From assembly GCA_041738285.1 (NCBI GenBank), contig JBGSQB010000185.1, positions 1 to 13,493 on the forward strand: DNA of 13,493 nucleotides, given 5' to 3'. The translations under genes and the position numbers were made by a program. Shown here piece by piece: positions 6,365 to 13,493 of the stretch (positions are counted from its first letter, which is position 1; the number at the start of each line of letters is the position of its first letter). Source of the stretch: SZUA-521 sp041738285 (GTDB taxonomy: Bacteria > Pseudomonadota > Gammaproteobacteria > Pseudomonadales > Azotimanducaceae). The notes under the pieces are model-generated. The model saw nothing but the letters and a program-made list of their open reading frames with translations. It ran no database searches and was not told the DNA's origin.

Positions 6365-7287
6365 ATCGTCGACTCGAGCCACTTGATGAGATCAGCAACG
6401 ACCTCGTCACGATTGGTCTCATTGAACATCTCGTGCCGACCATCCGCGTACAGCTTGTGAGTCACATTGCCGAGGCCCGCCGCGCGATAGCGGTCCATCA
6501 ATCGCCTCAATCCCGCGCCATCGTCATGTACTGGGTCGGCGGCACCAGACAACACGAACACCGGTAGTGCTTTCGGAATGCATGCGATCTGCGCTGGCTT
6601 GCGCGCCTGCCGGCTGCCGGCAAACAGATCGCACAGACTGCCGACCCGCAATACGAATCCGCACAATGGGTCGTCCACGTACTTGCGCACTTCTGCCGCA
6701 TCGCGCGACAGCCACTCGAATCCGGTGTCGCCATCGAACGGTTCGTTGGCCGCGCCAAACAGGAGCTTGTCCATCAACGCGCTCGCGCCGTCGCGGCCAT
6801 GCCGCCAGCGCTCGAAGCGAGCAATCGTGTGACTCACCCACAACGACAAGCCCGATGCAATTCCGGGCGACCCCGACAGCACAAGGGCAGCGATCGAGTT
6901 GCCGTGCCGGTTCACATAGAGCTGCGACAGCATCGCGCCCATACTGTGGCCGAGCAGCACGATGGGCGCGCCAGGCGCGCTCTTGCGCAAATGGGCATTG
7001 ATTTCGTGGAAGTCTTCGACCACGCGGTTCCAGCCATCGTTACCTAGATTTCCGAGCTGGCTGGTCGACGCCGTTAGGCCGTGGCCACGATGATCATCCG
7101 CAATCACGAGATACCCCTGGCAGGCGAGTTCGTGCCCGAGCGCGTTGTAGCGGCCCGCGTGCTCACCCATGCCATGCGCGATGTGAATGCCGGCGCGCGG
7201 CCGCCCGACCGGAGACCAGCGGTAGCAGTGCAGGTGTGCGCCGTCGCTGGCGGCAAACTCGAACGTCTCGGTTTTCACCTCGGTCAC
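6352..7287 (-). CDS. Monoacylglycerol-lipase-like alpha/beta hydrolase (serine aminopeptidase S33 fold)
   Basis: This 311-residue protein of the monoacylglycerol lipase/lysophospholipase type has HIAHGMGEHAGRY (35-47), VIADDHRGHG (61-70) and the nucleophile elbow GHSMG with Ser115. The likely acid is Asp251 (SGAADPV) and the base His285 (GRHEMFNE). It should cleave a fatty acyl ester such as monoacylglycerol or lysophospholipid in the cytoplasm, since no signal peptide is seen. I chose GTG 7287 as the start because GAGGAG (7299-7294) lies 6 nt ahead; the open frame reaches a TTG at 7332 that has no such support and overlaps the HAD gene. The HAD phosphatase gene lies upstream on the same strand with 10 nt between them. 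Its 3' end overlaps the acyltransferase gene by 13 nt tail to tail. Confidence 0.88.
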   Translation of the reverse strand: MTEVKTETFEFAASDGAHLHCYRWSPVGRPRAGIHIAHGMGEHAGRYNALGHELACQGYLVIADDHRGHGLTASTSQLGNLGNDGWNRVVEDFHEINAHLRKSAPGAPIVLLGHSMGAMLSQLYVNRHGNSIAALVLSGSPGIASGLSLWVSHTIARFERWRHGRDGASALMDKLLFGAANEPFDGDTGFEWLSRDAAEVRKYVDDPLCGFVLRVGSLCDLFAGSRQARKPAQIACIPKALPVFVLSGAADPVHDDGAGLRRLMDRYRAAGLGNVTHKLYADGRHEMFNETNRDEVVADLIKWLESTIQPS

Positions 7288-7297
7288 TTCAGGCTCC

Positions 7298-8104
7298 TCA
7301 TGCCACTTTACCTTTCGCCAACAATCGCTCAATGGCGCGGGCGACGCCGTCTTCGTCGTTGCGCAATGTGACCGTCGTGGCCGCTGCCTTCACATCGTCG
7401 GCCGCCTGCCCCATGGCAACCGACGCACCGGCGATGCGAAACATCTCGAGATCGTTGTGCGCATCACCAAACGCGACCACGTCGGTCGGTGCGATACCCA
7501 GGTGCAAACAGGCAGCGCGAAGCGCTTCGCCTTTGCTCGCAGTGGCGGACGTGAGGGTGAGAATGACCTTGCCGCTCGGTCCGATCGAGTCGAAGAAATG
7601 CACGCGCCCGGTGTAGCGCGGCTCCAGCTCGGCGCGAATGCGCGCGTTCACCGCACTGCCCTGTATCGCTGCCACCCGCGGCATCGCCGTGCTTGCGCCG
7701 GAAAGGCGCCTGACCCAACGCATCTCCTTCGGCATCGCAGCCCGGTCCGGTTCGCCGTCGAGCTTGAGCAGCACTTCATCATCGACCGTCACGGTGGCAA
7801 CGCAGCGATCGGCATCGCACAACGCATACAAATCCGCGACAAAGTCCGTCGGCAGCCGCTGATCGAAGATGTCTCGATCTTCATCCGGCAGCCGTACCTG
7901 AGCGCCAGAGCAGGCGATCACGGGGCCCGACAGTCCGATTTCACGAGCGACGCGGATCGCCATCTGCTGCCAACGAGCGGTGGCGATGATCACAGCAAAC
8001 CCGGCCTTCACCGCAGCGCGGACGGCGTCGCGATTGGCAGGCGGCAGATCTTCGCCGACCAGGAGCGTGCCATCGAGATCAATGGCCAGGGCCCGAAATG
8101 ACAT
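7298..8104 (-). CDS. Cof-type HAD-superfamily phosphatase (HAD-IIB)
   Basis: This 268-residue cytoplasmic phosphatase has the complete HAD catalytic set. Motif I is DLDGTL with nucleophile Asp9 and Asp11, motif II is ATAR with Thr42, motif III is Lys191 (ASKGEAL), and motif IV is GDAHNDLEMF with Asp214 and Asp218. The large cap between motifs II and III and the motif IV form GDxxNDxxM are typical of Cof/IIB enzymes, which act on sugar phosphates, FMN or PLP; the exact substrate cannot be told. The start is ATG 8104, which places motif I at residue 9 as usual; the frame runs open to 8251 but that would overlap the divergent VWA gene. GAGG lies about 8 nt before the ATG. It is the first gene of a two-gene unit with the lipase. 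Confidence 0.9.
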   Translation of the reverse strand: MSFRALAIDLDGTLLVGEDLPPANRDAVRAAVKAGFAVIIATARWQQMAIRVAREIGLSGPVIACSGAQVRLPDEDRDIFDQRLPTDFVADLYALCDADRCVATVTVDDEVLLKLDGEPDRAAMPKEMRWVRRLSGASTAMPRVAAIQGSAVNARIRAELEPRYTGRVHFFDSIGPSGKVILTLTSATASKGEALRAACLHLGIAPTDVVAFGDAHNDLEMFRIAGASVAMGQAADDVKAAATTVTLRNDEDGVARAIERLLAKGKVA

Positions 8105-8236
8105 GGTGAACCTCGACTCGAGCGGGTTAGGCGGAGAAACACGAGTGTCGCGGCTCCCAGCTCGCGGGGCAAGTAACCCCTTTTTCCGGATACGAGCGTT
8201 CTTGGAAGTGAGGATCAGACAACAGGAGCCCTCGCC
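8105..8236. promoter_or_regulatory. Divergent intergenic region with a candidate ECF-type promoter
   Basis: These 132 nt lie between the HAD gene (minus) and the VWA gene (plus). On the plus strand GTAACC (8173-8178), a T-run (8181-8185) and CGTT (8197-8200) are spaced 18 nt apart. This resembles the general ECF pattern of an AAC-containing -35 and a CGT-containing -10. If real, the ECF sigma factor encoded downstream would drive its own operon from here, leaving a 5' leader of roughly 30 nt. This is inference from motif shape. AGGAG (8224-8228) is the ribosome binding site for the VWA gene, 8 nt before its ATG. Confidence 0.35.
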
Positions 8237-9991
8237 ATGTACCCAACCCACGTTCTTGGTCGCTCACTTGGACTTGCCGCGCTGACTTGCGCCGTTCTCA
8301 TCGGCTGCGCCGAGCCCCGGCCGACGCCCGAACCTCGATCCGATACATCCACAGAACACGACCGGAAGCCCGAGCCCTCACGCGCGCCCGTATCGGCGCC
8401 GTCGCAACCGCCGGCACCGACCGTTGTGCCCATCCGCGTCGGCGGGCGGGCAGAGCTTTCGGAAGCGGAGGCAGTGCGGCACAAGTCGACCATGGCCCAG
8501 GCCTACGACATGGCCATCGGTGACATTCGTGCGCCGAGTATGCCCGTGGACCGCGAGCACTATCGCCACTTCAACGACAACCCCATCCTGGTCGTTCGAG
8601 ACGATCCGGTATCCACGTTCTCGATCGATGTGGACACGGCCGCCTATGCCAACGTGCGCCGATTCCTGAATCAGGGCGCGATGCCACGCGCCGATGCCGT
8701 TCGCACCGAAGAACTCGTCAACTACTTCGATTATGGCTATGCCGCACCACGAGACCGCAGTACGCCGTTCTCGATTCATACTGAACTGGGCATCTCACCG
8801 TGGAACAAGGACCGCTGGCTGCTGCACATCGGCCTGAAGGGTTTCGAGCGCGGCGACCGCGACATGCCTTCGGCGAATCTCGTGTTCCTGATCGACGTCT
8901 CCGGCTCGATGCAGTCGCCCGACAAACTCGAACTCTTGAAGTCGTCGCTGAAGCTGCTCGCCAACCGCCTGCGACCACAGGATCGGGTCAGCATTGCGGT
9001 GTATGCCGGCGCTGCTGGAACGGTGCTCGAGCCGACCACCGGAGATCGGGCCGCCACAATCGTAGCCGCGCTCGACGCGCTGACAGCCGGCGGTTCCACC
9101 AATGGCGGTGCGGGAATTGCGCTCGCGTACAATCTCGCACGCCAACACTACGACAAGGCAGGCATCAATCGCGTCATCATCGCGACCGATGGCGATTTCA
9201 ACGTCGGTACCGTCGATCAGATGGCGTTGAAGGAGCTCATCGAGCGCGAGCGCGAATCGGGCGTCAGCCTGTCGGTGCTGGGATTCGGCACGGGCAACTA
9301 CAACGATTCGCTGATGCAGGAACTCGCTCAGGCCGGCAACGGCAACGCCGCCTACATCGACACCCTGAACGAAGGGCGCAAGGTGCTGGTCGATGAACTG
9401 GCCTCGACCTTGGAGGTCATTGCCAAGGACGTGAAGATCCAAGTCGAGTTCAATCCGGCTCGCGTCGCCGAGTACCGGCTGGTGGGCTACGAGACACGGC
9501 ATCTGGAACGCGAAGACTTCAACAACGACAAGGTGGATGCAGGTGACATCGGTGCCGGTCACACGGTCACGGCGCTCTACGAGTTGACCCCCGCTGACGG
9601 CCGAAACCCGAGCATCGATCCACTGCGCTACCAGCGCGACGCGCGACCAGCGCCCGCGGCGACGACGTCGGAGGTTGCCTTCGTGCGACTGCGCTACAAG
9701 CTGCCGAAAGAATCGACCAGTCGTCTGCTGGAACGGGTGATCACGTCGAATGACATCGCACCGCTGCCCAAGATGAGCGTCGACTACCGCTTCAGCGCTG
9801 CGGTTGCCGCCTTCGGTCAGATCCTGCGCGGCGCCCGCCATACCGCCGACTTCGACTACGATGACGTGCTGGAACTGGCACGCGGCGCGCGCGGGGACGA
9901 CCCCTTCGGATACCGAGGTGAGTTCATCGGCCTCGTGAGCACCGCCGCGGCACTGGCGCCACGTCTGGCCGATGCCCAATTGCCAGAGTAA
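8237..9991 (+). CDS. YfbK-type von Willebrand factor A domain lipoprotein
   Basis: This 584-residue protein is probably membrane-anchored and exported. The N-terminus is a lipoprotein signal with lipobox LIGC at 21-24, so Cys24 would be lipidated, followed by a Pro-rich linker to about residue 65. A conserved YfbK-type N-terminal region starts near residue 114 (DNPILVVRDDPVSTFSIDVD). The VWA domain (about 215-390) carries the metal-ion-dependent adhesion motif DVSGS at 220-224 and the later TDGDFN. The C-terminal part (about 400-584) resembles the domain that follows VWA in E. coli YfbK, which has similar total length. Such proteins bind partners through a metal site; the partner here is unknown. 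The ECF sigma gene starts 10 nt after the stop, so the protein may take part in or be controlled by that envelope-stress pathway. Confidence 0.9.
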   Translation: MYPTHVLGRSLGLAALTCAVLIGCAEPRPTPEPRSDTSTEHDRKPEPSRAPVSAPSQPPAPTVVPIRVGGRAELSEAEAVRHKSTMAQAYDMAIGDIRAPSMPVDREHYRHFNDNPILVVRDDPVSTFSIDVDTAAYANVRRFLNQGAMPRADAVRTEELVNYFDYGYAAPRDRSTPFSIHTELGISPWNKDRWLLHIGLKGFERGDRDMPSANLVFLIDVSGSMQSPDKLELLKSSLKLLANRLRPQDRVSIAVYAGAAGTVLEPTTGDRAATIVAALDALTAGGSTNGGAGIALAYNLARQHYDKAGINRVIIATDGDFNVGTVDQMALKELIERERESGVSLSVLGFGTGNYNDSLMQELAQAGNGNAAYIDTLNEGRKVLVDELASTLEVIAKDVKIQVEFNPARVAEYRLVGYETRHLEREDFNNDKVDAGDIGAGHTVTALYELTPADGRNPSIDPLRYQRDARPAPAATTSEVAFVRLRYKLPKESTSRLLERVITSNDIAPLPKMSVDYRFSAAVAAFGQILRGARHTADFDYDDVLELARGARGDDPFGYRGEFIGLVSTAAALAPRLADAQLPE

Positions 9992-10001
9992 AAATGGCGC
10001 A

Positions 10002-10601
10002 ATGACGCAAGACACCATCAGCGCGCGTGCGGCGGCAGCAACGACCGGTTCGATCGAGCACGCTGCCGCCGCGCAGGACGATGCGCTCATGGTGGCGTAC
10101 ATTGCAGGTGACGCTTCGAGCTTCGAAGTGCTCTACCGCCGCCACAAGGGCCCGGTGTACCGCTTCTTCCTGCGACAGCTGGCGGTGAGCGAAGCCGAGG
10201 AGTGTCATCAGGAAGTGTGGTTGAAGGTGATCCGCAATCGCGATGCGTTCACACCACAAGGCAGCTTCAGCGGATGGCTGTTCACCATCGCCCACCGAGT
10301 GCTCGCCGATCGTCATCGTGCCGCCATGCGTCGGACGCCGGAGAGCCCCGATGCCGATCCCGATGCGCTGCCGTCATCCGCGCCGGATCTCGCGGTTGCG
10401 GCAGACCAGACGCGTTTGCTCGCGCGCTTGTACCGGCTCATCGCAGGATTACCCATCGCCCAACGAGAGGCACTGCTCTTGCGCGAGGAAGCGGGGTTGA
10501 GCCTCTCTGAAATCGCTAGCGTTACGCAGACGTCCGAGGAAGGCGTGAAGAGTCGTTTGCGCTACGCCATGCAGAAACTTCGAAGCGGTATGAACCCATG
10601 A
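10002..10601 (+). CDS. ECF-family RNA polymerase sigma-70 factor
   Basis: This 199-residue protein has region 2 at about 40-107 (SFEVLYRRHKGPVYRFFLRQ ... EECHQEVWLKVIRN ... FSGWLFTIAHRVLADRHR) and region 4 at about 145-195 (GLPIAQREALLLREEAGLSL ... EGVKSRLRYAMQKLR). Region 3 is absent, as expected for ECF factors. It should direct RNA polymerase to a small regulon, most likely including this operon. Starts at 10002 or 9972 are both possible, and neither has a good ribosome binding site; I chose 10002 because it lies just after the VWA stop codon. Translational coupling with the VWA gene is likely. The TGA overlaps the ATG of the next gene (ATGA at 10598-10601), a common arrangement for a sigma factor and its anti-sigma factor. 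Confidence 0.93.
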   Translation: MTQDTISARAAAATTGSIEHAAAAQDDALMVAYIAGDASSFEVLYRRHKGPVYRFFLRQLAVSEAEECHQEVWLKVIRNRDAFTPQGSFSGWLFTIAHRVLADRHRAAMRRTPESPDADPDALPSSAPDLAVAADQTRLLARLYRLIAGLPIAQREALLLREEAGLSLSEIASVTQTSEEGVKSRLRYAMQKLRSGMNP

Positions 10602-11344
10602 TCGACCCAGCCGATACACCCGAAGACGCGGCACTGCGCCGGCTCTACCGACAGGAGCGCCCCGAACCCGATGCGCGTCTGGACGACGCCATTCTTCATG
10701 CCGCGCGCGAGGCGGTTGCCGAACAGCCCTCGAGCCGCGTCCCCCCACGCAGAAAGTGGCGCTACCCCGTGGGCGTCGGTGCCGCGGCGTCTGCACTGCT
10801 TGCGGTGCTCATTTTTCAGCAGCCGTCGGAAACGGTGGAGGAACTCGAACGCATCAAGGCCTCACCCGCATCCGATCTGCAGCATCTACCGTCATCCAAA
10901 ACAATGAACAGCGCCGAACGGCAGCCGGCGGCAGAAGCGGTAGGTGCGCTAGCGCCTTCTGCGGCACCAGCTGAACTCGCACGCCAAGCAGTCAAGGAGA
11001 TGGATGCAGGCGATGCCGCGGTTGCGTTTCGGGCCACCGGCGCGGCACCGATGCGCATGCGCGAAGAGTCAGCGGCCGACAGCGCAGTGAGTTCGGACTC
11101 GTCCTGCGGGGCCGAAAGCACGACGCTTGCCAGCGACGGTCTCATGCTGTGCATCACCGACGAACTGATCGAAGCGCATGACCTGGCGATGGGTTGCGTG
11201 GAACCGCTGTCACTCAGTCGGAGCGTTGCCGGTGCAGTCAGCATCGAGCGCGAAGCACAGTCGGTCACGATATCGATCGGAGGCGATCCGTACTGGCGCG
11301 TGCAGTGTCGCGACGCCAACTGGCGGGTCGACGCATTGCGGTGA
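10598..11344 (+). CDS. Putative single-pass membrane anti-sigma factor
   Basis: This 248-residue protein has a charged N-terminal cytoplasmic segment (1 to about 53), one membrane helix (about 56-74, YPVGVGAAASALLAVLIFQQ after RRKWR) and a long Ala-rich outer segment, an arrangement typical of anti-sigma factors. Overlap with the ECF sigma gene by 4 nt supports that role. No zinc-binding anti-sigma (HxxxCxxC) motif is present in the N-terminal segment, so it would belong to a different class. All four cysteines (170, 185, 200, 237) lie beyond the membrane helix, where they could form disulfides. I recognise no known family in the C-terminal domain. The role is inferred from topology and position, not from homology. 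Confidence 0.7.
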   Translation: MIDPADTPEDAALRRLYRQERPEPDARLDDAILHAAREAVAEQPSSRVPPRRKWRYPVGVGAAASALLAVLIFQQPSETVEELERIKASPASDLQHLPSSKTMNSAERQPAAEAVGALAPSAAPAELARQAVKEMDAGDAAVAFRATGAAPMRMREESAADSAVSSDSSCGAESTTLASDGLMLCITDELIEAHDLAMGCVEPLSLSRSVAGAVSIEREAQSVTISIGGDPYWRVQCRDANWRVDALR

Positions 11345-11424
11345 CGTCAATCGGAATGTAATTCGGTCGAGGGTGGCGAGCGTGTGATTCTTCGTCCAAA
11401 CTTGCGCCTCCTGAAGGACCAATC
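11345..11424. other. Intergenic spacer before the methyltransferase gene
   Basis: This 80-nt gap follows the putative anti-sigma gene. I see no terminator hairpin with a T-tract and no clear promoter boxes. The only supported element is the ribosome binding site AAGGA (about 11414-11418) ahead of the methyltransferase start. Confidence 0.4.
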
Positions 11425-12252
11425 ATGCAGACCGCTGACATCATTCATCGCCAGCCACCGGCGATATGGAGTACTTCGAGCAAAATTCCGTGGCACGATC
11501 CTGCGTTCAGCACACGCATGCTGCGCGAGCATCTCGATCAAAGCCACGATCGCGCCAGCCGACGCCTCGAGCGCATCGATGAACATGTGCACTGGCTCGC
11601 GCAACGCGTACTGCCGAATCAACCATCTACCGTTCTCGACCTCGGCTGTGGTCCGGGCCTGTACACCGAACGGCTCGCTCGCCTCGGTCACCGATGCGTC
11701 GGCATCGACGTCGCGCCCGCTGCCATCGAACACGCGCGAGCGGTCGCAGCCACATCCGCTTCAGGCTGTGCGTACGTTCAAGGGGACCTGCGCAGTGCAT
11801 CCCTCGGCGGCCCGTATGACGCGGCATTACTTCTGTTCGGCGAGTTCAACGCGTTTTCGCCGACCGAGTCGAGTCTGATCCTCGACCGCGCCGCCCAGGT
11901 ACTCAAGCCGGGCGGTTGCCTGGTGCTGGAGGCGCATACCTCGGCATATGTCGAACACATCGGCCGCCACGAACCGACCTGGACCCGCGCCACTCGCAGC
12001 GTGTTCTGCGATGAGCCGCACCTGTGGCTGAAGGAAGCCTTTTGGGATCCCAACGCCCATGTCGCCATCGAGCGCTACTTCGTCATCGGCGCCAGCTCAT
12101 CGACGACCGAATACGTCAGCACGACCCAAGGCTACGGCCGCGAGGACTACGAGCGCATGCTGCATCGCGCCGGCTTCGACCGCATCGATGTCTACCCGTC
12201 CCTCGCCGCCGAAGACGAAGCCGGTTTCTGGGTGTTCGTCGCCAGGACCTGA
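11425..12252 (+). CDS. Class I SAM-dependent methyltransferase
   Basis: This 275-residue protein has a Rossmann-type methyltransferase domain. Motif I is VLDLGCGPGLYT (70-81), the ribose-binding acidic residue is Asp95 (VGIDVAPAAIEHAR), motif II-like QGDLR has Asp121, and the post-motif strand is LKPGGCLVLEAH (160-171). It transfers a methyl group from SAM to an unknown acceptor. The first 65 residues have a His/Trp-containing segment (KIPWHDPAFSTRML) that may help form the substrate pocket, and the C-terminal 100 residues form a family-specific sheet. ATG 11425 has AAGGA upstream with about 6 nt spacing. The gene stands alone between the sigma module and the hydrolase gene, and its 3' end lies inside a small hairpin. 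Confidence 0.88.
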   Translation: MQTADIIHRQPPAIWSTSSKIPWHDPAFSTRMLREHLDQSHDRASRRLERIDEHVHWLAQRVLPNQPSTVLDLGCGPGLYTERLARLGHRCVGIDVAPAAIEHARAVAATSASGCAYVQGDLRSASLGGPYDAALLLFGEFNAFSPTESSLILDRAAQVLKPGGCLVLEAHTSAYVEHIGRHEPTWTRATRSVFCDEPHLWLKEAFWDPNAHVAIERYFVIGASSSTTEYVSTTQGYGREDYERMLHRAGFDRIDVYPSLAAEDEAGFWVFVART

Positions 12253-12306
12253 TCCTGGTAGTTCGCTCGGAGCGGGTAACTGGCCCCGGGGCCAGTGTCC
12301 TGCTCC
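12242..12306 (+). terminator. Two consecutive hairpins at the end of the methyltransferase gene
   Basis: Hairpin 1 is CCAGGA (12242-12247) and TCCTGG (12253-12258) around a 5-nt loop that contains the TGA stop. Hairpin 2 is a 38-nt imperfect palindrome with arms 12269-12287 and 12288-12306 (16 of 19 pairs), whose centre CTGGCCCCGGGGCCAG (12280-12295) is perfect. There is no T-tract after it, so it is not a standard intrinsic terminator. It may stop transcription with Rho, protect the 3' end, or bind a dimeric protein as DNA ahead of the next gene. Confidence 0.45.
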
Positions 12307-12354
12307 CACTATCGGGCTGGCGACGCTATGCTGGCGCAAAAACGAGGGATTCCA

Positions 12355-13434
12355 ATGCTCAAGTTCGTCCGTCGGCTGGCGCTTCTGCTGCTGTTGGTCG
12401 GCGTCGCTGCATTCGTGGTGCTCGGCATCGGCGCACTGTGGTCCCTCGATTGGTCGCGCGCGCACAGCAACGCGGCAATCGAACTGCCCACCGAGGCGCA
12501 AGTCGACGGTACCGGCATCGTGCGCATCGACGTCGGTGAGCGCGAGTTTCGCGCGCGCGTTGCGGGGCTCCACAACACCGGCACCCCCGTGCTCTTGTTG
12601 CATGGCTTTCCCGAAACCTCGGCGATGTGGTCACCGCTTCTGGAACCGCTTGCCGCCGCCGGTCATCGCGTGGTGGCGTTCGATCAGCGCGGCTACAGTC
12701 CGCTGGCGCGACCCGATGACGTCGCCGACTACGAGATCCCTCACCTCGTCGGTGATGTGCTTGCTGTCGCCGATCACTTCGGCTGGGAGCAGTTTCATCT
12801 CGTGGGACACGACTGGGGCGCAGCGGTCGGCTGGGTCACGGTGCTGCAGACGCGGCGCGTGCTGTCATGGAGTGCACTGTCCATTCCGCACACCGCGGCT
12901 TTCGCCGACGCCCTCGCCAAAGACCCTGAACAGCAGCGGCGCAGCCGCTATTTCTTTCTATTCCGTACGCCCTGGCTGCCTGAAGCCCTGTTCGCGTTCA
13001 ACGATTTCAGTCTGCTCAAGCGCATGTACGAGCCGATGTCCGAGGCACAGAAGGCCGAGTACGTCAGCGTGCTGTCCGAGCCCGGCGCCCTCACGGCAGC
13101 GCTGAACTGGTACCGCGCGATGAATGCGCCGCAGCGTGGCGCTACGTTCAGCGCCCGGATCGAGACACCGACCCTGTTCATCTGGGGATCGAACGACCCG
13201 GCGGTCATCCGTGTGGCCGTCGATGGTCAGCGGCAGTACTTCGACGGGCCCTTCGAGGCGCACGAGTTGAACGCGGGTCACTGGCTGATGGAAGAAGCAC
13301 CCGACCAGGTGGGGCCGCTGATCGTCGATCACATCGGCAAGGTGGATGCACCACCCCAGCCCATTGCACCGCAGATCGAACCGGTCCTCGAAATCAATCC
13401 AACGGCACTCGAGGATGCCGTCAGTGCGCCTTGA
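12355..13434 (+). CDS. Membrane-anchored epoxide-hydrolase-like alpha/beta hydrolase
   Basis: This 359-residue protein has an N-terminal membrane helix (about 8-30, LALLLLLVGVAAFVVLGIGA) that works as anchor or uncleaved signal, followed by an alpha/beta-hydrolase domain. HGFPE at 83-87 is the epoxide-hydrolase oxyanion motif. The nucleophile is Asp153 in GHDWGA, not serine, which is the pattern of epoxide hydrolases and haloalkane dehalogenases. His309 (AGHWLMEEAPD) and Asp281 (WGSNDPAV) complete the triad, and Tyr253 (NWYRAM) is a plausible lid residue that assists ring opening. The start is ATG 12355, with GAGGGA about 6 nt ahead; the frame is open from 12295 but that covers the hairpin region. 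The following short-chain dehydrogenase gene overlaps its 3' end, so an operon is likely. Substrate unknown. Confidence 0.88.
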   Translation: MLKFVRRLALLLLLVGVAAFVVLGIGALWSLDWSRAHSNAAIELPTEAQVDGTGIVRIDVGEREFRARVAGLHNTGTPVLLLHGFPETSAMWSPLLEPLAAAGHRVVAFDQRGYSPLARPDDVADYEIPHLVGDVLAVADHFGWEQFHLVGHDWGAAVGWVTVLQTRRVLSWSALSIPHTAAFADALAKDPEQQRRSRYFFLFRTPWLPEALFAFNDFSLLKRMYEPMSEAQKAEYVSVLSEPGALTAALNWYRAMNAPQRGATFSARIETPTLFIWGSNDPAVIRVAVDGQRQYFDGPFEAHELNAGHWLMEEAPDQVGPLIVDHIGKVDAPPQPIAPQIEPVLEINPTALEDAVSAP

Positions 13435-13493
13435 TGGGCGCGCCGTCGTGGTGACCGGTGCCGGCAGCGGCATCGGTGCCGCAATCGCTGCGC
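13415..13493 (+). CDS. 5' end of a short-chain dehydrogenase/reductase gene
   Basis: The window ends about 26 codons into this gene. The visible N-terminus, VRLDGRAVVVTGAGSGIGAA, is the hallmark nucleotide-binding start of the SDR family (TGxxxGIG). Two in-frame starts are possible: ATG 13415 and GTG 13424. The GTG has GAGG (13411-13414) 9 nt upstream and puts the glycine motif at the usual distance, so it may be the true start; I list the longer version. Either way it overlaps the hydrolase gene by 11-20 nt in another frame, indicating translational coupling. The SDR could oxidise a diol or alcohol produced by the hydrolase, an inference from position. Confidence 0.85.
   Translation, partial: MPSVRLDGRAVVVTGAGSGIGAAIAA

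Noticed and set aside
8166..8185. GGGG-7 nt-CCCC followed by five T, looking like an intrinsic terminator
   Set aside because: The stem is only 4 bp and no plus-strand gene ends upstream; the divergent setting makes a promoter element more likely.
8795..10102. 435-codon minus-strand open frame opposite the VWA gene
   Set aside because: It is antisense to a gene with clear domains and has a composition typical of a shadow frame; no family features were seen.
12059..13105. Plus-strand frame across the methyltransferase and hydrolase genes
   Set aside because: It is Ser/Pro/Cys/Arg-rich, typical of a GC-rich out-of-frame translation, and conflicts with two well-supported genes and the hairpins.
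1..13493. CRISPR arrays, tRNA/rRNA genes, transposases, phage or toxin-antitoxin genes
   Set aside because: None was seen on either strand; the genes present are metabolic, regulatory or translational.

Overview
The window is GC-rich (roughly 60-65% by eye) and densely coded, with short gaps and no rRNA, tRNA, CRISPR array or transposase gene seen. Gene content (ArfB, a class I-like PHA synthase, an ECF sigma module with a YfbK-type VWA lipoprotein, many alpha/beta hydrolases) and a large GGGGACAG-type palindrome fit a proteobacterium. A gammaproteobacterium of the Xanthomonadales/Nevskiales sort is my best guess, but this rests on gene style and not on any search.

Layout. (1) 1-3174, plus strand: the 3' end of an unrecognised gene, arfB (ribosome rescue), a lipase-like alpha/beta hydrolase and a PHA-synthase-like protein, closely packed. 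(2) 3173-3254: a near-perfect 29-bp inverted repeat with a 24-nt loop that lies on the stop codons of two convergent genes. (3) 3235-4931, minus strand: a zinc alcohol dehydrogenase followed by a LuxR-type HTH/VOC fusion protein. (4) 5045-6364, plus strand: a small GYD-domain protein and, 15 nt later, a PlsC-type acyltransferase whose N-terminus is a second, diverged GYD-like domain. (5) 6352-8104, minus strand: a Cof-type HAD phosphatase and a monoacylglycerol-lipase-like hydrolase, 10 nt apart. (6) 8237-11344, plus strand: VWA lipoprotein, ECF sigma factor and a single-pass membrane protein that is probably its anti-sigma factor. (7) 11425-13493, plus strand: a SAM methyltransferase, two hairpins, a membrane-anchored epoxide-hydrolase-like protein and the start of an overlapping short-chain dehydrogenase.

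How the genes may work together. Much of the window concerns acyl or lipid chemistry: PHA synthase, two lipase-like hydrolases, an acyltransferase, an epoxide-hydrolase-like protein and two dehydrogenases. The VWA/sigma/membrane-protein set looks like a self-contained envelope-signalling module. I see no phage, plasmid or defence island. The most unusual items are the GYD duplication fused to an acyltransferase, the HTH/VOC fusion with a strong internal ribosome binding site, the stop-codon palindrome, and the cysteine-rich putative anti-sigma factor.
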